NCBI GenBank assembly: GCA_946223355.1
Contig: CAMIPB010000002.1
Location: 62,001 to 126,000 of the forward strand
DNA: 64,000 nucleotides
Direction of reading: 5' to 3'
From: an uncultured Corynebacterium sp.
GTDB lineage: Bacteria > Actinomycetota > Actinomycetes > Mycobacteriales > Mycobacteriaceae
The translations under genes were made by a program, and so were the position numbers. Below the pieces are notes generated by a model. The model did no database searches. It had not been told where the DNA came from and saw only the letters and a list, made by a program, of their open reading frames with translations. The first letter of the stretch is position 1, and each line of letters opens with the position of its first letter. Below are positions 37,460 through 44,309 of the stretch, in pieces.

Positions 37460-37496
37460 ATGAAAAAATCTCCTAGGCCCGAAGGACCTAGGAGAT
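37460..37496 (-). terminator. Terminator of tRNA-Pro
   Basis: ATCTCCTAGG (37468-37477) and CCTAGGAGAT (37487-37496) form a 10-bp perfect stem with a nine-base loop, followed on the minus strand by TTTTTTCATTTT. It lies just after the tRNA 3' end. Confidence 0.88.
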
Positions 37497-37501
37497 GAAT
37501 G

Positions 37502-37575
37502 TCGGGGCGACAGGATTTGAACCTGCGACCCCCTGCTCCCAAAGCAGGTGCGCTACCAAACTGCGCCACGCCCCG
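37502..37575 (-). tRNA. tRNA-Pro (UGG)
   Basis: 74 nt cloverleaf on the minus strand. The acceptor CGGGGCG pairs with CGCCCCG, the anticodon stem CCTGC/GCAGG encloses TTTGGGA (anticodon TGG), and the T-arm is GCAGGTTCAAATCCTGT. The discriminator is A and CCA is not encoded. Confidence 0.96.
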
Positions 37576-37703
37576 TAAGCTTCACTCTGCGATTTTCACT
37601 TCCGCAGTGCGTTGCGTACGAGAGAGTACTTTACAACGCGGGTTTCACATTCACCAAATCGCCCCCTCACCCACCACCGGAAAACAAGTTACACGCTTGT
37701 ATT

Positions 37704-39515
37704 TTAGGCAGATTCCCACTGCGCATAAGACCGTGCGTAGCGGCCATCCAAAGCAATAAGCTCCGCGTGCGTGCCGTCTTCAACGATGCAGCCTTGCTCC
37801 ATGACTAGAATGCGGTCTGCCTCGCGAGCCTGGTCCAGGCGGTGCGCCACCACGAGGCAGGTACGGCCATAAGTCACCGCACGTGCTGCCTTCTCCAAGG
37901 TAACAGCATGCTCACTGCCTGCTTCAGACGTTGCCTCATCCATGATTAATACCGGTGGTTGGCGCAGCACCATTCGCGCCAACGAAATTTGCTGCGCAAC
38001 ATCAGGGCCAACTTCCTCATTACCTGCACCAACCAAAGTATCCAGCCCTTCAGGCAGCCACCGCTGCCACGTAGCGGATTTCGGCACAAGCCCCACCTCT
38101 GCCAAGGCCGCGAGCAATGTGGCGTCGTCAGCATCAGGTGCGGCGAGCAAGAGATCGTCGCGAAGCGTTCCAGAAAACAGGTGTACGTCCTGAGTCACCA
38201 AAGCCACGTGTTGAGTCACCCAAGAATTAGGCACCGTCGAGGTATCAATCCCACCAACGAAAATGCTTCCCGACGTCGGATATTGCAGGCCCGCTACGAG
38301 TGCAGCCAGCGTAGACTTACCCGCGCCGGAAGTACCCACCAAAGCAGTAGTACTTCCCGGCGCGAGGGTAACGGACACATCACTCAATACTGATGCGCCA
38401 CCCGGGTAGGCGAAGTTCAAGGAATCAATGACCACCTCAGGGGTAGACGAAGTCAACCGCGGGACGTCTTTATCCTCTAGTGCGCTCTCGGCGTCTCCTA
38501 GCTGAGCAAGGGCAACAGCGCGGCCCAGGGAGGTCAAAGCATGCTGGATTTCACCGGCAAAGAACAAGACGTTGAATACGTGGACTTCTAGGCGCATGAT
38601 GAGCAAGACTGCTGCTGTCGCTTGGCCTACCGTGAGCCAGTCGCTGTCTATCATGAGCTTGCTCAACGCAATAGAGCCGACTAGCAGGAGTCCAAAAGCA
38701 AGTGTTCCTTGCATGATCATTCGGTTGAACAGCGGGATTTTATCCGCCCACGCTTGCACGGTATTCCAGGAATACGCAGTCATACGCTTCGTCGCCCAAT
38801 TCCCTAGTTTGAATTGCCGCAACGTTGCCAGCGCACGGATTGTATCCAACAAAATATTGTTGCGCTGCGCTTCAACCGAGGACACCACGTTGGTTACCGC
38901 TGGGATATCCCGTACCAGGGCTTTCACCCACGGCACCATGACGAAGCCGACCATAAGGAAGACCACCAGGTACGCCGGATGAATTATCGCCATCGTGGCG
39001 ATGGTGATGGGTACGATTAACACGGTGATCATCAGCCGATCACCCACGATCGAAATTGTTGACACCGCAGTATCAATGTCTTTGGACAAGCGCGTGATGA
39101 CGTTACCTGTTCCAAGTTCCATGATGGTGGGCACCGGGGTGCGTATCACTGAATCCAACGCATTTTTACGCAACGCAACTGATTGCTCACGCGCGGTTTT
39201 GTTCACCAAAAAGGTTACGACGATCCGGCCAAACATTTCCACGAACAAACCAACAGCAATCGCTATGAGCGCAGCAACCAGCGCTGATCTTCCGGTACCG
39301 AAGACGGGAATTGTTTCACCATTAATAATGTCAACGATGCGGCCCAAAATCTGCGACGTCAGCGTCATCCCCACGACCGTGGCCACTACTACGGCCATGA
39401 ACCCCACCAACGAGGCCGCCCGGGGCCCTCCAGGAAGCGAGGCAAAATAGCGCGCGATTGTGCGCGGGGTGGCAGGCTCAAGGACGTCGGCAGCCCTGCT
39501 CAGGTTCTTACTCAC
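37704..39515 (-). CDS. ABC exporter half-transporter with intact Walker A but degenerate signature
   Basis: 603 residues from the GTG at 39515, whose first bases overlap the upstream partner's stop (GTGA). The six-segment exporter membrane domain spans residues ~35-310. The nucleotide-binding domain has A-loop FAYPGG, Walker A GTSGAGKST near residue 392, Q-loop VTQD, Walker B LIMDEATS with the catalytic Glu, and H-loop VAHRLD. The signature position, normally LSGGQ-x-QR, reads VGPDVAQQ (residues ~499-506). It should bind and hydrolyse ATP only at a composite site whose LSGGQ comes from the partner. The substrate is unknown; export of a peptide, lipid or drug is typical of this type. Confidence 0.9.
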   Translation of the reverse strand: MSKNLSRAADVLEPATPRTIARYFASLPGGPRAASLVGFMAVVVATVVGMTLTSQILGRIVDIINGETIPVFGTGRSALVAALIAIAVGLFVEMFGRIVVTFLVNKTAREQSVALRKNALDSVIRTPVPTIMELGTGNVITRLSKDIDTAVSTISIVGDRLMITVLIVPITIATMAIIHPAYLVVFLMVGFVMVPWVKALVRDIPAVTNVVSSVEAQRNNILLDTIRALATLRQFKLGNWATKRMTAYSWNTVQAWADKIPLFNRMIMQGTLAFGLLLVGSIALSKLMIDSDWLTVGQATAAVLLIMRLEVHVFNVLFFAGEIQHALTSLGRAVALAQLGDAESALEDKDVPRLTSSTPEVVIDSLNFAYPGGASVLSDVSVTLAPGSTTALVGTSGAGKSTLAALVAGLQYPTSGSIFVGGIDTSTVPNSWVTQHVALVTQDVHLFSGTLRDDLLLAAPDADDATLLAALAEVGLVPKSATWQRWLPEGLDTLVGAGNEEVGPDVAQQISLARMVLRQPPVLIMDEATSEAGSEHAVTLEKAARAVTYGRTCLVVAHRLDQAREADRILVMEQGCIVEDGTHAELIALDGRYARSYAQWESA

Positions 39516-41176
39516 AGCTCTTCCACCTCCTGTGCATGCTGTGCCCACGCGGCCGCGGTGGTGACCACCACGGTGGTTTTACCTGCCCGGAACTTGGCTA
39601 CGCGCTCAGCAACCTGCGCCAAGGTTAAGGAGTCCAGACCGGTGGTTGGCTCATCCAACACGAGTACCTGTGGATCGACCGCTAATGCTCGCGCTAGCGC
39701 TACTCGTTGGCGCTGCCCACCAGATAAGTTCAGGCCGGCCTCCCCAATTGGCGCAGCAGGCAATTCATCGTTAGGGCCAAATCCTCCCAAACGCCTAACA
39801 ATGTCCTCGCAGGCTGCGGCCTTTACTGCCTCTACAACCGTTTGTGTAGGTATTGCCCCTTCGGGGTTGAGGTTGTCCTCTAAAGTTCCCTCCATCACCG
39901 CAACCTTGTGGGGTGGGCATAGTGCGCCTTGTGCGTCCAACAACGCTATTCGACGCTGAACTTCGCTTCTCCCCTGCGTCGTCATTGGGCGCCAGACCAC
40001 CAAACCTACTGCCGGGACAGTCACTTCTTCAGCCGCCACTGCATCGGCATCTGGGGCGGCGATCACCTGCTGTGGTAGCGCTGGCTGTGCTTTGAGCTGC
40101 GCGATAAGCTCGCCCACTCGTTGTGTAGATGCTTCGGCACGCGACCAATAAAATGTCAAGAATCCCAGCGAATGGCCAAGCACCGTCAACGCCGGTGGCA
40201 CCAACATCACAATCGACATCATCGCGCCCGTCGACATCGCGCCATCCATTGTGCGCAGCGCAGCCCACACCACGATTCCCAATACCCATAACGTGGGCAC
40301 CAGCTGCCGAAAAAACGTCATGAGCGCGATGCGGCGATTTTCCACCAACATGGCATCCAAAGCGTCATCAGCAGCAAGGCCAAAGCGCTCGCGGACAATT
40401 TCACCTGCTCCCAAGCCTTTGACCACACGGTTTCCCTGCGCCACATCCGTGGCTAGAGACAAAGCGACATTTTCCTTTTCTCTTCTGATACCCGCCGCAC
40501 TGGTCTGTATTTTGGCAGTAGCCCAACTCACCAGCGCAGTCATCACCGCAGCTATCGGCAACAACGTGGCCACTAGTGGGGAAAGTGGCGCCAACGAAAT
40601 AACAGCGCCAACTAAATACCCCACCATGACCAACGGAAAGTTCAGTACCTGCTTAAGCTGGCCGATATAGCTGCTGTCCTCATCCATGGTGTTGAGCAAC
40701 CTGCCGGGACTTAAGTTCTTGGTGACAGAACTCAGCATCCAATCCAGCAGCGACAGCCGCAGGTTATGCGTCGTACGTGCTTGCCCCAAATCCGTCATCG
40801 CATCCAACGTGGATTCTGCGATCCACTGCACCATAAGCAGCAGCACGATGAGCACAACCGGCCACGCCAGCACTGACCAGCCTGGCTGCGAAAATACAGT
40901 TTCGGTTGCTTGACCAACCACCACGGACAAAAACGCTGACGCCGGTGCCGTGATCGCTGCCATCACCAAGATTCCCCACACAGCGGTACGCTCAGCGAGC
41001 AGCAACTGGAACGTCGCCTTGCGTGGATTATCCCACTGCACCTTCTGCGCCATCTCTTTGTCGGTTTGTGCAGAACTTGGTGCATACCAGGCCCACGTCT
41101 TCATCCGTGAGTACTGCGGGATTGCATCCAGCCGCGCTGCCCGCTCCTCCTGCGCCTGCGAGTGTTGGGTAGTCAT
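39512..41176 (-). CDS. ABC exporter half-transporter lacking Walker A but keeping LSGGQ
   Basis: 554 residues from the ATG at 41176; the longer frame to 41224 adds poorly supported residues. The exporter-type membrane domain is followed by a shortened nucleotide-binding domain. Between the linker and the Q-loop region, the usual GxxGxGKST is missing: the sequence runs VPAVGLVVWRPMTTQGRSE, then RRIALLDAQGALCPP. LSGGQRQRVALARAL is intact near residue 482 and Walker B VLVLDEPTTGLDS is present, but the switch His is replaced (VVVTTAAAW). It therefore cannot use ATP alone. It complements the downstream partner, which has lost the signature. Stop and start overlap, so the two are made together. Confidence 0.88.
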   Translation of the reverse strand: MTTQHSQAQEERAARLDAIPQYSRMKTWAWYAPSSAQTDKEMAQKVQWDNPRKATFQLLLAERTAVWGILVMAAITAPASAFLSVVVGQATETVFSQPGWSVLAWPVVLIVLLLMVQWIAESTLDAMTDLGQARTTHNLRLSLLDWMLSSVTKNLSPGRLLNTMDEDSSYIGQLKQVLNFPLVMVGYLVGAVISLAPLSPLVATLLPIAAVMTALVSWATAKIQTSAAGIRREKENVALSLATDVAQGNRVVKGLGAGEIVRERFGLAADDALDAMLVENRRIALMTFFRQLVPTLWVLGIVVWAALRTMDGAMSTGAMMSIVMLVPPALTVLGHSLGFLTFYWSRAEASTQRVGELIAQLKAQPALPQQVIAAPDADAVAAEEVTVPAVGLVVWRPMTTQGRSEVQRRIALLDAQGALCPPHKVAVMEGTLEDNLNPEGAIPTQTVVEAVKAAACEDIVRRLGGFGPNDELPAAPIGEAGLNLSGGQRQRVALARALAVDPQVLVLDEPTTGLDSLTLAQVAERVAKFRAGKTTVVVTTAAAWAQHAQEVEEL

Positions 41177-41276
41177 GGCAGAAATCCTAGTCCAGCGCCA
41201 CAACCAATTTGCCCTGAATGACAAAAAGCAGTGCCCCGGCTACCTGAACGGTATCGGGGCACTGCTTCATAAAACT

Positions 41277-41351
41277 TGGAGGGAATGACGGGAATCGAAC
41301 CCGCGTCTTCAGCTTGGAAGGCTGAGGTATTAGCCACTATACGACATTCCC
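41277..41351 (-). tRNA. tRNA-Gly (UCC)
   Basis: 75 nt including an encoded CCA, minus strand. The acceptor GGGAATG pairs with CATTCCC, the anticodon stem TCAGC/GCTGA encloses CTTCCAA (anticodon TCC), and the T-arm is GCGGGTTCGATTCCCGT. The discriminator is U. Confidence 0.95.
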
Positions 41352-41420
41352 ATGGCGTGCCAATAAACTTAACACATAGCTAGCCATAACTTCCAAATCG
41401 CCAGTTCAGCGATGGTTCAA

Positions 41421-41472
41421 TCCCGTTTCGAACGGGATGGAACTTTTCAGCTCACCGGGATGGAACTTTTCA
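41421..41472. repeat. Hairpin and 17-bp direct repeat upstream of the Gly/Asp-rich gene
   Basis: CGGGATGGAACTTTTCA occurs exactly twice, at 41433-41449 and 41456-41472, a 23-bp period. The first copy overlaps an inverted repeat, TCCCGTT-TCG-AACGGGA (41421-41437). The block ends 65 bp before the TTG start at 41538. It may be a tandem operator. Confidence 0.45.
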
Positions 41473-41537
41473 CCCCACTTTGGCGTTATAACTGGTGTAA
41501 TGGACTTTAAGCACTCAAAAGGGCAGGAAACCTCGCG

Positions 41538-42344
41538 TTGATCGTTGAATTCGCAGTAGTCGGGGCCGTCGTCGGTGGCGGCTTGTGGTGGGCAAACGCC
41601 AACTCCAAAAAGAACAAGGCACGTAGAGAGGAAGAGCAATTCCACGATGCCTTGGCTGACGCCCGCCGCTGGACTGAGCGCCTTGGCGGCCAGGTCATGA
41701 ATGTTGCTGGAAGTGACACTGCTTCTACGCAAGCGATGGCCGATGCTTCTGAACGCTTCACTGCCGCCAATGCTGCGATTGCACGCGCTACCACCGCAAA
41801 GCAGGCGCTGCTTGCCCGTGAGTCCGCTTTAGAGGGCATGCACTATGTCCAGGCCGCACGTGACATCATGGGCATGCCTGCTGGCCCTGAGTTGCCACCT
41901 CTTGAAGGCCAGCGTGCTGCCGGCAAAGTCACTGAGGAGCGAACCATCGAGCACGAGGGCCAGAAGATCACTGCTTCTCCTTACGCTTCTGCCGCGACCC
42001 CGAACTACTACCCCGGCGGTAAGGTTGCCGGCCGTCCAGTTCCTGCCGGCTGGTATTCCACTCCATGGTGGGCTGACGCGATGGCCACTGGTGTGTGGAT
42101 GATGGGTTATTCCATGATGTTCAACTCCCTCTTTATGGGTATGAGTGGAGTTGGCTACGGTGGCGATGTTGCTGAAGCTGGTGGAGTTGACGCCATCGAC
42201 GGTGGCGCTGAAGGCGGCGACGCTGGCGACATGGGCGACGCCGGTGACGCCGGTGGGGATGCCGGCGACGGCGGCGGCCTGTTTGGCGGCGAAGACGGCG
42301 GCTTGTTTGGCGGCGACGGATTCGATTTCGACTTCGACTTCTAG
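41538..42344 (+). CDS. Membrane-anchored protein with Gly/Asp-rich C-terminus
   Basis: 268 residues from a TTG. GGCAGG lies about eight bases upstream. One N-terminal membrane segment (IVEFAVVGAVVGGGLWWAN) is followed by Lys/Arg-rich residues, an Ala-rich helical region (~30-110), a Pro/Tyr segment with YYPGGKVAGRPVPAGWYSTPWW, and a second hydrophobic stretch rich in Met. The last ~60 residues are nearly all Gly, Asp and Ala, ending GFDFDFDF. I recall similar proteins in corynebacteria labelled DUF1542, but cannot confirm it. No enzymatic motif is visible. It stands alone between tRNA-Gly and rpiB. Confidence 0.75.
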   Translation: MIVEFAVVGAVVGGGLWWANANSKKNKARREEEQFHDALADARRWTERLGGQVMNVAGSDTASTQAMADASERFTAANAAIARATTAKQALLARESALEGMHYVQAARDIMGMPAGPELPPLEGQRAAGKVTEERTIEHEGQKITASPYASAATPNYYPGGKVAGRPVPAGWYSTPWWADAMATGVWMMGYSMMFNSLFMGMSGVGYGGDVAEAGGVDAIDGGAEGGDAGDMGDAGDAGGDAGDGGGLFGGEDGGLFGGDGFDFDFDF

Positions 42345-42385
42345 GCCCCACCAGCCCAGTGCGAGCAGCCTTCGCTGCCAAAGGT

Positions 42386-42868
42386 TTAGCCCTGAGGAGC
42401 CTCTGGCAACTCTGGCGCAATTCCTGTGCGCTCGTAATCAGCGAGGATGTCAATACGGCGCTGGTGGCGCTCGGCGCGGGACCATTCCTGATCCAAAAAT
42501 GCGTCAACGATGGCCAGGACTTCTTCCTTGGAGTGCATACGGCCACCGATGCCAATGAGCTGAGCATTGTTGTGCTCGCGAGCAAGGCGTGCGGTCTCCT
42601 CGGACCAAGCAAGAGCACACCGCGCGCCCTTTACTTTGTTGGCAGCGATTTGCTCACCGTTGCCGGAACCACCCAAGACAATCCCAAGGGAGCCTGGGTC
42701 ATTGACCACGCACTGCGCAGCCTCAATACAAAAAGCCGGGTAGTCATCATCAGCATCGTAGGTGTGAGCCCCGCAGTCAATAACCTCGTGGTCAGATTCC
42801 TTGAGGTGCTCAGCGATAGCATTTTTCATTTCGAACCCTGCGTGGTCCGCTCCTAGATATACGCGCAT
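42386..42868 (-). CDS. rpiB: Ribose-5-phosphate isomerase B
   Basis: 160 residues. It has MRVYLGADHAGFEMKNAI, VLGGSGNGEQIAANKVKGARCALAW and EHNNAQLIGIGGRMHS. In the actinobacterial RpiB type the catalytic base is a Glu rather than Cys, which fits the GGSGNGEQ motif. It interconverts ribose 5-phosphate and ribulose 5-phosphate in the pentose phosphate pathway. It converges with the Gly/Asp-rich gene. Confidence 0.94.
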   Translation of the reverse strand: MRVYLGADHAGFEMKNAIAEHLKESDHEVIDCGAHTYDADDDYPAFCIEAAQCVVNDPGSLGIVLGGSGNGEQIAANKVKGARCALAWSEETARLAREHNNAQLIGIGGRMHSKEEVLAIVDAFLDQEWSRAERHQRRIDILADYERTGIAPELPEAPQG

Positions 42869-43003
42869 GGGCTTCAGTGTAGCGGCAATTACAGTAATAG
42901 CCCACGTGGAACATTCCCATCCAGAACGTTCGACGTGTTAACTTCACAGCGGAACGTTTATTCGCCAGTTTCGTTATACAGCCACGAGGCAGAAAGTCGT
43001 CTG

Positions 43004-43426
43004 ATGTCTACTTCCGCACAGTCACCCACCCCGCAGCCCGCGCAGCTCACATCAGCGCCGATGTTCAAAGCCGGACTGGGTGCGGTAGTCATCGGCACTG
43101 CGTTGTACTTCGTGCTCAACCTCTTCGGCGGCGGTGACATGCTCGCGCCGCGCTTCGCGGTGTACGCCTACATCACCCTGGCGCACTTATTCTTCGGTGT
43201 GTGGCTCATCATCGTAGGCCGCACTTTGTCCCGCAAGCTGGGCTTCATCCTGGGCGTAACGACGTTCCTTGCCTCGCTGTCCTGGGCAACCTGGGCGGTA
43301 TCCGCCTGGGAAGAGCTGTTAGCGGGTAGGGCACTGCCGATTATTAATATCGCCGGGCTTCCCGGCCTGGTGCTTACTCCGCTTATCATCTTGGTGAGCC
43401 TCATCGCCATCGCCAAGCGTGCCTAA
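43004..43426 (+). CDS. Small integral membrane protein
   Basis: 140 residues from the ATG at 43004. A longer frame starts at 42935 but its extra residues are polar and unsupported. It has a Pro/Ser/Thr-rich cytoplasmic start and four membrane segments (LGAVVIGTALYFVLNLF, YAYITLAHLFFGVWLIIVG, LGFILGVTTFLASLSWATW and LVLTPLIILVSLIAIA). I do not recognise the family. Its stop codon lies inside the left arm of a 12-bp inverted repeat. Confidence 0.72.
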   Translation: MSTSAQSPTPQPAQLTSAPMFKAGLGAVVIGTALYFVLNLFGGGDMLAPRFAVYAYITLAHLFFGVWLIIVGRTLSRKLGFILGVTTFLASLSWATWAVSAWEELLAGRALPIINIAGLPGLVLTPLIILVSLIAIAKRA

Positions 43427-43480
43427 CTGGCTACGTCTGAGGGCAACTCTCTAAGTTGGTCCAAGATATAGCCAGTTAGG
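43422..43480. repeat. Perfect 12-bp inverted repeat at the gene end
   Basis: CCTAACTGGCTA (43422-43433) and TAGCCAGTTAGG (43469-43480) are exact reverse complements with a 35-nt spacer. The left arm contains the TAA of the membrane-protein gene. No T-run follows, so it is not a standard terminator. Confidence 0.7.
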
Positions 43481-43597
43481 GCCGGCGGGCAATGAAAGCC
43501 GGGCCGTCGCGCAATGAAAGCCGGACCGTCGGGCAATGAAAGCCGGGCCGGCAGGCGATGAAAAGCGGGCCGGCGGGCGATGAAGGCCGGGCCGGAG
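43481..43597. repeat. 22-bp tandem repeat (minisatellite)
   Basis: About five imperfect copies of a ~22-bp unit, core GCCGGGCCGTCGGGCAATGA. Clear units run 43498-43519, 43520-43541, 43542-43564 and 43565-43584, with partial units at each end. It starts right after the inverted repeat and ends at the stop codon of the next gene. The unit length is not a multiple of three and the frames carry stops, so it is not coding. Confidence 0.85.
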
Positions 43598-43599
43598 CG

Positions 43600-44214
43600 C
43601 TAGACCTGCGGCGACTCAGTGCGGGAGCGCTTGAGCTCAAAGAAGTATGGGAAGCCGGCGAGGGTAACGGAGGCGTCGAAAAGCTTGCCTGCGTCTTCCC
43701 CCTCAGGGATCCGGGTAATGACAGGACCGAAGAAAGCGGTGTCGCCGAGCTTCACGACGGGCGTGCCTACCTCATCGCCCACCGCGTCCATGGCGCCCTG
43801 GTGGAACGCACGCAGCTTCTCATCGGCATCCTCGGTGTTAGCCACCTCAGACAGGGACGCATCCAAGCCGACCTTGTCCAGTGCAGCGGCGATGATCTCG
43901 TCGTAGCCACCGAAGCCTTCTTTACCGCCGTTGCCCTCAGAGTGAATCATGGTGCCCATGACGGTGTAGAGCTCGTCGACCTTTTCTGGCTGCTCGTCCT
44001 TCACCTTCGCGAATACGCGAGCAGGGCCCCAGTTGGCCTTCATCTTTTCCATGTAGGCCGGATCAAGGTCGCGGCCGTCGTTGAGCACTGCCAGAGACAT
44101 TGGAATAAATTCCACCTCAATGTCGCGGATCTTTTCTACTTCCTTAATCCAGCGCGAGGTTGCCCACGCGTAGGGGCAGGACACGTCGAACCAAAATTTT
44201 ACTTGTTCAGCCAT
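43600..44214 (-). CDS. DsbA-fold oxidoreductase, Rv2466c-type (mycothiol-linked)
   Basis: 204 residues. The thioredoxin fold opens FWFDVSCPYAWATSRWI, followed by IPMSLAVLNDGRDLDP, NWGPARVF and the cis-Pro region GTPVVKLGDTAFFGPV. It closely resembles mycobacterial Rv2466c, a mycothiol-dependent nitroreductase. That enzyme has CPWC, whereas here the second Cys is replaced (Cys13-Pro-Tyr-Ala16). A one-cysteine mechanism using mycothiol is therefore expected. The gene is divergent from pepN. Confidence 0.85.
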   Translation of the reverse strand: MAEQVKFWFDVSCPYAWATSRWIKEVEKIRDIEVEFIPMSLAVLNDGRDLDPAYMEKMKANWGPARVFAKVKDEQPEKVDELYTVMGTMIHSEGNGGKEGFGGYDEIIAAALDKVGLDASLSEVANTEDADEKLRAFHQGAMDAVGDEVGTPVVKLGDTAFFGPVITRIPEGEDAGKLFDASVTLAGFPYFFELKRSRTESPQV

Positions 44215-44309
44215 GAGGAAACTCCTTAGATTTTTCGTAGGTTTCTGTCTCTTCCACCCTAGGTGCCCGATAGGGTGGTTGTCAGCAAACTAAAAGAAGG
44301 AGAGCTATT

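Noticed and set aside
37312..37569. ORF overlapping tRNA-Pro
   Set aside because: It reads through the tRNA and its terminator in the same direction, so it is not a gene.
43481..43597. Repeat array as a CRISPR
   Set aside because: The units follow each other with no unique spacers and no cas gene is nearby.
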